Origin: Manduca sexta
Lineage: Eukaryota > Arthropoda > Insecta > Lepidoptera > Sphingidae
Assembly (NCBI RefSeq): GCF_014839805.1
Contig: NC_051137.1
Coordinates: forward strand, 8,731,170-8,795,169
Reading direction: 5' to 3'
Length of the DNA stretch: 64,000 nucleotides
Shown: positions 1 to 10,370 of the stretch, in pieces
Layout: every line of letters begins with the position of its first letter
How positions within the stretch are numbered: the first letter of the stretch is position 1
Notes under the pieces: generated by a model
What the model saw: the letters and a program-made list of their open reading frames with translations, nothing else
Told to the model about the DNA's origin: nothing
Databases searched by the model: none
Position numbers and translations under genes: made by a program

Positions 1-690
1 AAGGTATTTCCCAGACATAATATGGAAGTATGCATTCATTTCTCTCATACATTAAAACGAGTTGAAGTCCAGGGTCACCATGAATAATATTATGTAGATA
101 CTATATTATTATCAACTCCATGGAAGTCACCAACTAAAGACCTATTTCGATCTTCTGTAGAATATTAAAGCTTTTCGAAAGATTAGTGCATAGTACAATT
201 TGTCTTAACCGTCGATATATATGTATTACGTGCTAGGTCTGGCGTGTCTGGATGTGTCTGACGTATTGTGGTAGGTAAACGTTTATTTGGTTTAAATACT
301 TAATAATTATCATGATATAATAGCTGAAATATTTCAAATTTATGTGTTGACTCTTTCGGAATCTGTGTTGAGCAAGGCTTGTGTTATATGTTGCAAATCA
401 CAAACAAGCCAGAAAAAATACGTATGACTCGGTGCCTTTCCACAGGTGAATTTTCCAGCAGAATTCAAGATATGCTTATGACATCAACTAGAGTTTCCAC
501 AAGAAGTTTGGGTTCTTTAATTTTATTTTAATTCAAAATGTATAAATGATTTCAATAATTATCATTGGAATGCAACAAAATGTATTTAAATGAAATAAAT
601 AGTTTTGATTTTTCTTGGCTTAAATCGGGTAATTTCAAGTCACTCAAATTTTAAAACTGTAGGTCTAAGTACACGTAAGTTATATTTAAT
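1..690. other. AT-rich intergenic DNA, no gene seen
   Basis: No open frame here has codon bias or domain content I recognise. The 65-codon frame near 605-802 runs into the terminal repeat of the transposon starting at about 691 and is not gene-like. I see no RNA gene or promoter that I can support. Confidence 0.6.
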
Positions 691-1075
691 TAAGGTCAGG
701 TGGGGCAAGTGCGCCGACGGGGTAAGTGCACCTGCCCTAAAAAAATCGAAAACTATTGATGTTATACAATTACCGCAATCTTATATCTATGCTACTAACT
801 GAAATGCAGTTCCACTAAAAAACACAAATAGCTCTGTTCATTTTAATACGATTTATTCGCCATTTTATTTTAAGTGTCATTTAGACCTGTAAACCATAGA
901 GTAAATAATATACTACGTAAGAAGAGGCGGCACTTAGTACATTGAATTTGAGCTCACGCACACATACATGAGCCCAGTAAAGTTATATTTTGTACCAACA
1001 TTACGCAGAAAAAATGACACGCAAGGCTGCCAACTTACTATAAATCTGCTCGTCTCTAGGGACGTTCCTTATTCA

Positions 1076-1118
1076 ATCGATATTATCGATAATTTTGTAT
1101 CGATAGCTTTATATCGAT
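1076..1118. promoter_or_regulatory. Cluster of four ATCGAT motifs
   Basis: ATCGAT occurs at 1076, 1085, 1099 and 1113, four times in 43 bp, in AT-rich DNA. The last is within TATATCGATAAA, resembling the TATCGATA core bound by DREF-type factors in insects. It lies within the 691-5003 transposon and has no adjacent gene, so function is uncertain. Confidence 0.3.
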
Positions 1119-2957
1119 AAAAATTCCTGACCATAAATCTTACACTGGTATAAATTATGATTGAATTTAGAATATTAAAAATAAAACGTCCACATTTTTT
1201 TATAATTCCCTTTATTTAATTAGAAAATACACAATATTATCACGTGAATTTCTTATGTATAAATTGTATTATGTTTAGGTCTCCTACTCAAAAATTCATT
1301 ACACTCCAATTTTCCGTTATTTATTTCCAATTTTATATGGAAATTGAAAAATTTGATAGCTTACAGATATGATCTTTTTCCATCCAATCAAAAATTACTA
1401 TGATACAATCATTGCAAGGGCAAATTCATAGATGTCGCACGTGCCTTTTTTGAGTAGGTTAATAAGCATAGAATTGAAACTCCATAATCTAGAATATTCT
1501 CTTCAACGACTACCTGAGTTTGTAAATTTGAATTAAATATATATCACTTTTATGTAATGTTTTAAATCACAATATATATTTTCTCTTTCCGGTGTGGATA
1601 AAATGGAAATTTAGCCATAATTATGTTTGACTTTGAGTGCTTTTGTATGCCACAAACCTCACATTTTTATACACATTAATTCTTTTCCCCATTCTCGCAC
1701 ACAAAATAAATAAACTACACAAATGTAAACAGAATTAGAGTCAATATCTCGGAATAATAAAAGTCACTATCTCGTAACACACACTAGACAAACCTCCTTC
1801 CTTCAAGAAGAAATATACACGGAACGGAGAAGCAGGCTCAACTCAACGTATTCGGCATAAAACTTACCTTATTATTTAACAAAATCGCAATTATACAAAT
1901 TTTTGCAAATAAACTCCAACAATGACAAATCTACCGTCAATAATGGCGGCAAATTATCAACTATCATGGTAGCCAACATACTTTCTAATTTTTTTGGTTT
2001 ATTATGTTGGTACGAGATGTAACGATCAGACGTCCTTTTGTCAACCAAAACTAAACTTTATGTTACGGCATTAAGATATATAATCATTCATCATTACACA
2101 AAATGTTCTAAGTGTCCACCCCCTGCTGTAAACCTCAGAACAATGACAAGCATTGAAGTAATACTATGACATTTGAGTGTACTCTGTCTTTGACAGCAAG
2201 AAATTTAATTGTGTTGCGATGCCTTCTGACATCTTATCGATATCGATAGATGCTTTGTCTATCGGCTATGGTAAATTCACAGACCTGCTAAAATAAACAC
2301 TTTTCGGTCAGTCAACTACAAACCGTTGCAAAATGCTATTTTAGATAAAGGTTAAAAAAAAAAATATCAAAACCCTAATTTGGTATTGAAGTACCAAATG
2401 AGGTCTGGGTATATAAAAGCACTAGTTAAGAAGCTGTTAAATTACAATAAACTATAGAACTAGCAGCTTTCTTCGAGCTAAATTTTATCAAATTTTTATT
2501 TGCTATTTACAGCAGTTTCCATGCCTTCCGAAACATCATTCACACAAAAATGGTTAAGCATTTAAATTATTAAATTAAGAAAATGTTAGAAATTTCGGAA
2601 GGAATGGAAATCGCTGTAAGTAACAAACAAGAAATCGGCTAGAATTTCGTCTAGGAGAAAGCCAGTACGCCTTCTGTTCTTTTCTGACTTTCTTAGCGAT
2701 TAAAAGATACCCAAGAGGTGTGATTTGACAGAAGCTACTAAAATGGGACAGTAAAATAAAAACACAGCGGTATCATTCATGTCACATATGTTTGATAATT
2801 TATTTCAATGTTAATAAAACTTTGTCAAAATGCTTAGAGTAAACACGGTGCTGTTTTTTCCAATGCCAATTGGGACGAGCTATGGCAACGATCCATTTTT
2901 GCCTCATAGCATCATCTGTGGGTAATCTGCAATGAAACACACTATGAAAATCAGATA

Positions 2958-3018
2958 GTTTCCTCGACCCCAGCCTTCACGCACGGTTTCCAAGTGGCTT
3001 TTACCATAACACCACCGT
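2958..3018 (-). repeat. tRNA-like segment in THAP intron, left copy
   Basis: Read on the minus strand, it has an A-box-like GGTGGTGTTATGGTAAAAGC followed about 40 nt later by a degraded B-box (GGGGTCGAGGA). The right P-like copy has the same segment with a better B-box. It looks like a tRNA-derived SINE fragment, not a working tRNA, since the 3' half and acceptor stem do not fold. Confidence 0.4.
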
Positions 3019-3247
3019 ATATTGAAAGTAAAAGGCAATTTATGCAAAATAGTAAACTACTATATATACTAACACCTATGTTATCGACAGAATATGCAGC
3101 ACAACACTCAACACGACTACGTAAATTGGTAAAAATTAAAAATACATAATAATGACTGGATCGAATGGCCAACAGCAGATAATAATATCACTACAGCATA
3201 ATAAAGTATAATTAATAACACTTTTTGCACTTATGTACAGGGTTTAA

Positions 3248-3605
3248 GGCGATACCTCAAGGTCCATTTTCATACATTTTGTTTCGGCTTTAATCTGGGT
3301 AACTAAACAAGTATTGGCAAGTAAAGAATTTAAATTCACGTCTAGTTAGTGATTAGTTCTCGCAGTTGAAGAAAAATGTAAAAATAATTAATAATCATGG
3401 ATATTTCTGCCTTTAAAATTTCGTCATATTAAATTTTAAAGGCCGAAATATCCATGATTATTAATTATTTTTACGTTTTTCTTTCAACTGCGAGAACTAA
3501 TCACTAACTAGACGTGAAGTTAAATTCTTTACTTGCCAATACTTGTTTAGTTACCCAGATTAAAGCCGAAACAAAATGTATGAAAATGGACCTTGAGGTA
3601 TCGCC
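3248..3605. mobile_element. Palindromic 358-bp MITE with TTAA target duplication
   Basis: The element is almost entirely two inverted arms (about 3248-3420 and 3433-3605) around a 12-bp loop, with ends GGCGATACCTCAAGG. TTAA lies on both sides (3244-3247 and 3606-3609). The inverted P-like copy shows the empty site at 8261-8264 with one TTAA and matching flanks. This confirms the borders and the 4-bp duplication. TTAA duplication with precise loss is typical of piggyBac-type elements (established); assignment to that group is inference. Confidence 0.85.
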
Positions 3606-4373
3606 TTAAGCAAATATATTAGGTTTTTTGTTTACTCACCGATGGAAGCTGATGATTTCAGTTTCATTTTCTTTACGAGAAGAATGAGATTTACACCCCA
3701 CAATAACACAGGCCATTGCTTGTTCCCAGGGCTATATTTTACTTAAACAGTACTGTGTATTTATTAAAATTAACAACAAAAATATTACACAAGATGTAGC
3801 CACTTTTGAAAAGCACGCGCTGAAGTATAACGTAACTAAATTGTGTGGGCGCGTTTGTGACATTGTTTTGAGATTGGCAAGTTGGAACATTTGACATTTT
3901 ATTTGCTTTTTAATTCGGCATCATAAAGAGGACCAAAGGTAACCATTTGATTATTTTAAAGTGTACGCAAGCCGACCTTAGCAACATAATATTTGTCTCG
4001 TTCTTTTCAACGGTTTTGGCCTATTTGAAAAAATAGGATAAGTATATGAGGGTAATTTAGATTCCTTCTATGCTTGTTCTTGTTCTGAGCTGTAAACAGA
4101 GATGACCCCGTGAAAGATAACATCAAATATTTCAAGATATTTAACATATTTCTGTAAACCAGTTTTTTTGTACTCAAGGTATTTTGTTTTGAGCCGACTT
4201 AAATAAAAAGGTGTATTAGTTAATTCGTCAGATATTTGTTTGTTTTAAATGGTTCGTTTTTACAAAAGAAGAAATGAGAAATGTTATAAGGTCAAATTCT
4301 AAGTTTTTGAGTTATAATGCATTCAAAAATGTTAATACCCACATAATTGTATGTTTTTTTAGTTTTTAGAAAT

Positions 4374-4587
4374 AAAATGGATTTCGTATTAAAGCTACCA
4401 TTTCTTTATAACAACATATCCGCACATAAAACTCTAATATTAATACCTAAATATAGCAAAAAAAAATAGGTAAAAATGGAAAATGGATTTCGTATTAAAG
4501 CTACCATTTCTTTATAACAACATATCCGCACATAAAACTCTAATATTAATACCTAAATATAGCAAAAAAAAAATGGGTAAAATGTTT
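4374..4587. repeat. Tandem duplication, 107-bp period
   Basis: A block beginning AAAATGGATTTCGTATT at 4374 repeats at 4481 with nearly identical sequence through the A-run that ends each copy. It lies inside the 691-5003 transposon. It looks like a simple recent tandem duplication with no coding content. Confidence 0.85.
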
Positions 4588-5099
4588 TGAGGCCCTGATT
4601 TACAAATATATGGCGCACTTGCCCCGAATTTGATTTGACAGCCATAGTTTGTTATAATATTGAGTTATAAAAAATTATCCAAGAGCAATGCGGGTAAAAC
4701 TTATTTTTCTATGGACTAAAATGAGTGTTTTCTTTATAATGTTTAATATTGACGTTTTTTTTTACACAGGCGCACTTACCCCATTTCCGGAGGCAAGTGC
4801 GCCTACTACCATCTTTTTTTACTTTGAGCAAAATATTATTAAATTATTGTCTGATTTCCTTGAATGGCTATAGGTCGTTATCACAAAATACCAAATATTG
4901 TTAAATTAATAAAATTACATTCTTAAGTCAGTACAAAAAGAAATTATTTTGCATTGAATCCAGCTATGATAATTTTATGGCGCACTTACCCCGACTGACC
5001 TTATATATTAAATTTTTATAGGATTTAATAATCTGAACACAGAACACTTCGGATCCCGTACAAAATAGCAGCCTCACTCTCATGTTAAATGTTTTCCCG

Positions 5100-7200
5100 T
5101 AAGTGAATGATAATTGCATGATTCAATAATCAGTTTTTTTTTGAGCCAGGAAAGCTTGAGATATTTGTGTTGAATTGCCCCACAACAATAAGCCATATCG
5201 CAAAACTGATCCTACATAACCATGGTAAGCTGTTAGTGCTGTTAGTTCCGAGGCTATCCTACGTATATTTCGCAACGCAAAGACGAATTTATTTATTCTG
5301 TTGCATACGGATAAAACGTGTAATTTCCAATTGCAATGCTCACCAACAGAAATCCCTAAAAACTTGATGTGGTCAGTTTGTTCTAATTGTTGGTCGTAGT
5401 ATTTTAAGGATAGATCTTTTGTCGTCATTTTATAATTAGAGAATTCAATGAATTTAGTTTTAGTTAGGTTTACATGGAGAACATTTAATTTCAACCATTC
5501 AATTACATCAGATAGAGTTTTATTCGCTACAATTTCATGATTGATGGTCTGTCGGTGTTTGTTAGGTATAATTATATATATACCATCTGCAAATAGGATG
5601 AAATGAAATGAAATGATTTATTTGAATCTGTAAAATGTTATGCATTATTTAGATTCCGTCAATATTAACTCTACCACCAGTTCGGAAAGCAGTTTTCACC
5701 AGAGAAGAACGGGCAAGAAACTCTGGTGTTGCTCTTTTCAATCAGTGTAGGGTAAAGACTACAGTACATGATAAAGTAAGAAGAAAAAAAAAAGCATTGG
5801 TGATTTACATTATTGGGAAGATCATTAAGATAAAGCAGGAAAAGAAGTGGTCACGCTACCTTGCGGGCTCCCCTTGTATTTTCTTTGAGCGTTGACTTAT
5901 AAGTAGTGGATATAAGATTTTTGTTAACACGGTTTATTACAACATGTTGGTGTCTGTTTGATAGGTAGGTTTTAATCCAGTTTAGAGCTGGCCTCCCTAA
6001 TACCATAGTGTTCACATTTACGAATGAGTATAGCGTAATTAACGAAGTCAAAGGCTTTCAACATATCTATCTATCTAAAATAGTACAGTCTCAGGGATCC
6101 CATTATCTATGTTTTCCGTAACCGTCTTCATCAATGTAAAGCCTGCAAGTGTAGTAGATTTATTTTTTTGAAAACCGTTTTGTTTTTCTTTAATTACTTT
6201 GAATTTGTAAAAAAAAATTGAAATACGTGTATGCATTGCCTTTTCGTATATTTTAGACACTGTAGGGATCAGAGTTATGGGTCTGTAATTAGCTCTTCTA
6301 ACGAATTGTCTTTCTTATATAACGGTTTGACTATAGAAAGTTTTAACTCATAAGGAAATATTCCTTAACTATAGGAGAGATTTATTAAGTACGTCAAAGG
6401 TAAAGATATATTTTTTGCGCACATTTTTAGTACATTGGTCGATATGGAGTCATGCCTACCGACTTTGTCCTTTTTAAAGATCTTATAGTTTTTTCAATTT
6501 CAGTTGGGGTACAAGGGGATAAGAATAATCACTTTTGTGCATTTTGTATGTTAGGTAAGTATATACCTAACGACATCATTAAATATCATTACAGCGATTT
6601 TCTGTGGATGTCATTGTTACATAATATTCGTTGAAGGCATTTGCTATATGAATAGGGTTAGTAATTATTTTATCTTTGTATGTAATGGACTCTATGGATT
6701 GGTAATATTTCATATCAGCTTTATTTTTAATTAAATCCCAAGAGAGAATTTTCTATATGTTTATTATTTGTATTTCTTTTTGCTTTGAGTATGCATTTTT
6801 AGGTAATTTATTATACTGAAAATATGCTTGTTTATTTACGTCCGACTTATCTATATAATAATTGTATCTTAGTTTCTTTTTGGTCGTACATGAAACTCTG
6901 AGACCTTTAATAATCCACTGTGGACCTGAGGAATTTGCATTAATTTTAACCTTTTTTGTGGGAAAACAAAGGTCATAGAATAAAATTAAAGTTTTGTAAA
7001 ACAAATTGAATGATATATTCGCGTCAGTTTCATTGTATACGTCGGACCATGTCAAATTAGCCATGGTTTCTATGAACCTTCGCAAATTTTCTTTACTGTA
7101 ATCCTTTTGCATTACATACCAGTATTGTAGTCTGTTTATCAGTATCTTCACAATACTGTGAAGACGCGCAATGCGCCCGAATGCATAGTGTCGGCAATTA
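5100..7200 (-). pseudogene. Decayed non-LTR retrotransposon, reverse transcriptase fragments
   Basis: Three broken blocks on the minus strand appear in the right order for a Jockey/CR1-type reverse transcriptase. 7151-6753 is the segment between endonuclease and RT (FPTKKVK, then GPQWI and KKKLRY). 6260-6075 has the early RT motif (SKIYEKAMHTRI, QNGF, KSTTLAG). 6051-5851 has ALNWIKTYLSNR. 5494-5123 has the RT end (HIKFLGISVGEHCNWKLHV, LRYGLLLWGNS). The catalytic YADD block is not seen, and frames are interrupted by stops and shifts. A SINE-like repeat is inserted at about 5592-5835. Clade is uncertain; the element is dead. Confidence 0.65.
5592..5835. repeat. SINE-like interspersed repeat
   Basis: This begins with ATGAAATGAAATG and contains the block CACCAGTTCGGAAAGCAG, then ACCAGAGAAGAACGGGC. 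A diverged relative occurs at about 27,285-27,440 and a short piece at about 15,680-15,715. Dispersed copies at three unlinked places show that it is mobile; I believe this family is common in Lepidoptera. It splits the non-LTR remnant around it. Confidence 0.6.
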
Positions 7201-8153
7201 AAGATTTCTTTGAGTTTGTTCAGCTATATGTATGTGACAGCCTGTATATCAATATTTTGCTCAAATATTTTGTTACGAGTCGTTATCCTAGCCGATGACA
7301 TCGGGCGTTTCCGGGAATATTCGACAAAATAATTCGAAGATATGTCTCGCGGCGACTATTGTTCTGAGCTCAGAACAAGAACAAGCATAGAAGGAATCTA
7401 AATTACCCTCATATATTTATCCTATTTTTCAAATAGGCCAAAACCGTTGAAAAGAACGAGACAAATATTATGTTGCTAAGGTCGGCTTGCGTAGGTACAC
7501 TTTAAAATAATCAAATGGTTACCTTTGATTATCTTTATGATGCCCAATTAAAAAGCAAATAAAATGTCAAATGTTCCAACTTGCCAATCTCAAAACAATG
7601 TCACAAACGCGCCCACAAAATTTAGTTACGTTATATTTCAGCGCGTGCTTTTCAAAAGTGGCTACATATTGTGTAATATTTTTGTTGTTAATTTTAATAA
7701 ATACACAGTGCTGTTTAAGTAAAATATAGCCCTAGGAACAAGTATAAGGTTTTGAAAGAAAATAGAATATAGATGTTAATAAATTATTATATTCAGTTTA
7801 TAAACCCCAACACTCTGATCGTTATTCATATAGATTTGTTAATTGAGCTATCAACCTTTAATACTCTGGCAGCACAACAGCATAAAGGAATAACGATCAG
7901 AGCGATGGCAGTTACAAGTTGACATTTAAAAAAAAATATATATAAAACGAAAAGAGAATGGCGAGAGGGATTCCGCCGTCTGAACTGGAGAAGGAATGGT
8001 TGTTATGTTGAAATAGTTTAAGTATCAGTTTTGTCTCTAAGCCAGATTGGCAATTTATGTTACAATATATAAGTTCAATATAATTAAATACTTACTAATA
8101 GTGCTGCTGTGGTTTAATTATTTGGAACGGTTGGACTGCTTACTACACAAGTA

Positions 8154-8723
8154 ATGGCCTGCGTTAGTGTGGGGTGTAAATCTCATTCTTCTCGTAAAGA
8201 AAATGAAACTGAAATCATCAGCTTCCATCGATGAGTAAACAAAAAACCTAATATATTTGCTTAAACCCTGTACATAAGTGCACAAAGTGTTATTATTTAT
8301 ACTTTATTATGCTGTAGTCATATTATAATCTGCTGTTGGCCATTCGATCCAGTCATTATTATGTATTTTTCATTTTTACCAATTTACTTAGTCATGTTCA
8401 ATAGTGTTGTGCTGCATATTCTGTCGATAACGTAGATGTTAGTATATTTTAGTTTGCTATTTTGCATAAATTGCCTTTTACTTTCAATATACGGTGGTGT
8501 AGTGGTAAAAGCCACTCGGAAACCGTGCGCGAAGGCTGGGTTCGAGAAAACTATCTGATTTTCATAGTGTGTTTCATACAATGTGTTTCATTGCAGATTC
8601 CCCACAGATGATGCTATGAGGCAAAAATGGATCGTTTCTATAGCTCGTCCCAATTGGCATTGAAAAAAACAGCTCCGTGTTTGCTCTAAGCATTTCGACA
8701 AAGTTTTATTAACATTGAAATAA
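8154..8723 (+). pseudogene. THAP-domain exons of P-like element, right copy
   Basis: Exon 1 (8154-8230) encodes MACVSVGCKSHSSR and ends SFH. Exon 2 starts at 8597 after TTGCAG, continuing R-F-P-T-D-D with Trp, ARPNWH and CSKHFDK, so all four C2CH ligands are visible. Two lesions: the splice donor is ATGAGT rather than GTGAGT (the left copy has GT), and a TGA at 8661-8663 replaces the Trp codon seen in the left copy. The lesions differ between copies, so both decayed separately. Confidence 0.65.
8493..8555 (+). repeat. tRNA-like segment in THAP intron, right copy
   Basis: A-box-like GGTGGTGTAGTGGTAAAAGC and B-box-like GGGTTCGAGAA are about 45 nt apart, as in tRNA-derived SINEs. It is shared with the left copy (2958-3018), so it was in the ancestral intron before the two copies arose. 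No cloverleaf closes, so it is not a functional tRNA. Confidence 0.45.
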
Positions 8724-9854
8724 GTTATCAAACGTATGTGACATGAATGATACCGCTGTGTTTTAATTTTACTGTCCCTTTTTAGTAGCTTCTGTCAAAT
8801 CACACCTCTTGGGTATCTTTTAATCGCTAAGAAAGTCAGAAAAGAACAGAAGGCGTACTGGCTTTCTCCTAGACGAAATTCTGGCCGATTTCTTGTTTGT
8901 TACTTACAGCGGTTTCCATTCCTTCCGAAATTTCTAATATTTTCTTAATTTAATAATCTAAATGCTAAACCATTTTTTTGTAAATGACGTTTCGGAAGGC
9001 ATGGAAACTGCTGTAAATAGCAAATGAAAATTGGATAAAATTTAGCTCGAAGAAAGCCGGTAGTTCTATAGTTTATTGTAATTTAACAGCTTCTTAACGA
9101 GTGCTTTTATATACCCAGACCTCATTTGGTACTTGAATACCAAATTAGGGTTTTGATATCTTTTTTTTAGCTTTTATCTAAAATAGCATTTTGCAACGGT
9201 TTCTAGTTGACTGGCCGAAAAGTGTTTATTTTAGCAGGTCTGTGAATTTACCATAGCCGATAGACAAAGCATCTATCGATATCGATAAGATGTCAGAAGG
9301 GATCGCAACACAATTAAATTTCTTGCTGTCAGAGTACACTCAAATGTCATAGTGTTACTTCTATGCTTGTCATTGTTCTGAGGTTCTGAGACTACTATAT
9401 TTTAAAATGCCAAGAAAAACAAATAAGTACACTTTTAAAGTTCTTTTATTAAGTAAAATTTCTTTAGCATGCTAAGCGTTAATCTATCTACAATGGCAGT
9501 GCTTACATAAACATTTCCGTTAAACATCCGACCGCATTTTACTCGGCTTTTACAAGAAGAAATTATGTATTTGCTTAAAATTTTGGGTTGTAGAAAAATA
9601 AGAATATGTATTTTAAAACTTTGTTGTAACAGTAATAATAGAAATAGATACTCGTATATACAATTAGCAAATCTACATTATCACAAATGCAAATATAAAA
9701 TATGTAAGTATGTGAATAAATGAGAGTTTTATTATGTGACTAGTGATTACTTATTGTGAAAAGTTAAACAATTTGAAATAATACAATAGCCTAATGAATG
9801 CGTTACTATCCTGGATTCATTAAATTACTTTATAAATACACTTGTAATCTGAAG

Positions 9855-9860
9855 TTTATT
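9855..9860 (-). promoter_or_regulatory. Col4a1: Candidate poly(A) signal of Col4a1
   Basis: Minus-strand AATAAA about 250 nt past the stop codon. Further AATAAA matches lie downstream (for example 9728-9733), so alternative 3' ends are possible. The 3' UTR must end before or inside the P-like element at 9382. Confidence 0.45.
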
Positions 9861-10109
9861 ATACATTTTTTTGTTCTAATCTTAAATTGCTTTGGCGTAT
9901 TCATTGCTATTAAGGAACTCAACATTTTTTTGTTTGATAAGTAGCGATAAATTAGTTACTACCAATAACATAATTGGATCGTTCTAATGCACTCTTATAT
10001 ATTATGTACTATCTACTATATCTGACCTCTGAACTTAAATTTATGCAATGTCGCATTATGAACCAGTCACATTATTATCATTTGCATACCAATTTTAAAT
10101 TCTATATTG

Positions 10110-10370
10110 CTAAGAAGTATTCTTGATACACACTGTGCAACGAGACACACGTTCTTTTAGATGCCCTGCTTTAATTGTTTGTCTGTCCGGCATAGCAAAC
10201 TGCTGGCTATCCTCAACGGTAGTAAGCCAGAAGCTGAGTTTATCGGCAAAGTGGTGACAAGTGCCGCCTTCTCCGTTACATTCTATAAAAGGTATAGCAC
10301 GGAAATCTTCTAAGCAAGATCCGGGGCTGGCTAGAGCTTGTCCTCCTCCTTGGCCACCTGCTCCAGTATG
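10110..10370 (-). CDS. Col4a1: Col4a1 exon 12 (NC1 C-terminus and stop)
   Basis: 86 codons plus TAG at 10110-10112. It starts [19 protein letters not shown], carries [10 protein letters not shown] and ends [11 protein letters not shown]. The Lys of TIKAGHLK (about residue 1795) aligns with the lysine that forms the sulfilimine cross-link in other collagens IV. The preceding intron is only 87 bp. Confidence 0.97.
   Translation of the reverse strand, partial: HTGAGGQGGGQALASPGSCLEDFRAIPFIECNGEGGTCHHFADKLSFWLTTVEDSQQFAMPDRQTIKAGHLKERVSRCTVCIKNTS

Larger units (their letters stand above)
2800..3716 (-). pseudogene. THAP-domain exons of P-like element, left copy
   Basis: Exon 1 (3716 down to 3640) starts ATG and encodes a CVIVGC-like start with the first Cys pair, ending in SFH. 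A perfect donor GTGAGT follows. Exon 2 starts at 2926 after a TTGCAG acceptor and restores phase as H-R-L-P-T, then runs through a conserved Trp, ARPNWHW and SKHFDK to a stop at 2800-2802. This matches the THAP C2CH layout (Cys-x4-Cys, then Cys-x2-His with a HF motif). The expected third Cys is Tyr here (RVYSKHF), while the right copy keeps Cys. The intron (2927-3639) contains a tRNA-like segment and a 358-bp MITE. The protein is truncated just after the DNA-binding domain. Confidence 0.65.
2126..4098 (-). mobile_element. P-superfamily-like THAP transposon, left copy
   Basis: The element itself is 2134-4090, flanked by a perfect 8-bp target duplication CTGTAAAC (2126-2133 and 4091-4098). It has inverted ends CTCAGAACAATGACAAGCAT against CTCAGAACAAGAACAAGCAT. 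On the minus strand it carries the two exons of a THAP zinc-finger domain. A THAP domain plus an 8-bp target duplication is the hallmark of P-type transposons (established knowledge). The rest of a transposase is not recognisable, so the copy is non-autonomous. A second copy lies inverted at 7369-9382. Compared with it, this copy lacks about 0.4 kb, including a candidate TATA promoter, and carries a palindromic TTAA-MITE in its intron. An internal inverted repeat (about 2507-2533 with 2593-2622) is shared by both copies. Confidence 0.75.
691..5003. mobile_element. TIR transposon with repeated GGGGYAAGTGCRCC motifs
   Basis: The ends are inverted copies. The left starts TAAGGTCAGGTGGGGCAAGT at 691 and continues GCGCC; the right end (4979-5003), read in reverse complement, starts TAAGGTCAGTCGGGGTAAGT and continues GCGCC. 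The 14-mer GGGGYAAGTGCRCC occurs at 702-715 and 719-732 near the left end. It recurs inverted at 4612-4625, 4769-4782 and 4979-4992 near the right, with a shortened copy in the opposite sense at 4792-4803. Such subterminal arrays usually bind transposase. The flanks allow a TA duplication, or a longer imperfect one (TATATTTAAT against TATATTAAAT), so I do not assign a superfamily. No transposase frame remains. The P-like element at 2126-4098 is inserted inside it, so this element is older; without that insertion it is about 2.3 kb. Confidence 0.6.
7361..9390 (+). mobile_element. P-superfamily-like THAP transposon, right copy
   Basis: The element is 7369-9382, inverted relative to the copy at 2134-4090 and closely similar over its length. 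It starts CTCAGAACAAGAACAAGCAT and ends in GTTCTGAG. The 8-bp flanks GTTCTGAG (7361-7368 and 9383-9390) are a perfect direct duplication, and this 8-mer is also the terminal 8 bp of the element. It keeps about 405 bp (7745-8150) missing from the left copy, with a TATATAAAAC box near 7940 upstream of the THAP exon. It has an empty TTAA at 8261 where the left copy has a MITE. The element ends about 720 bp from the stop of Col4a1. Confidence 0.75.

Noticed and set aside
8384..8581. 65-codon minus-strand frame in the right P-like copy (and the related 2951-3172)
   Set aside because: It lies within the THAP intron and antisense to it; the coding signal is in the flanking exons of the other strand.
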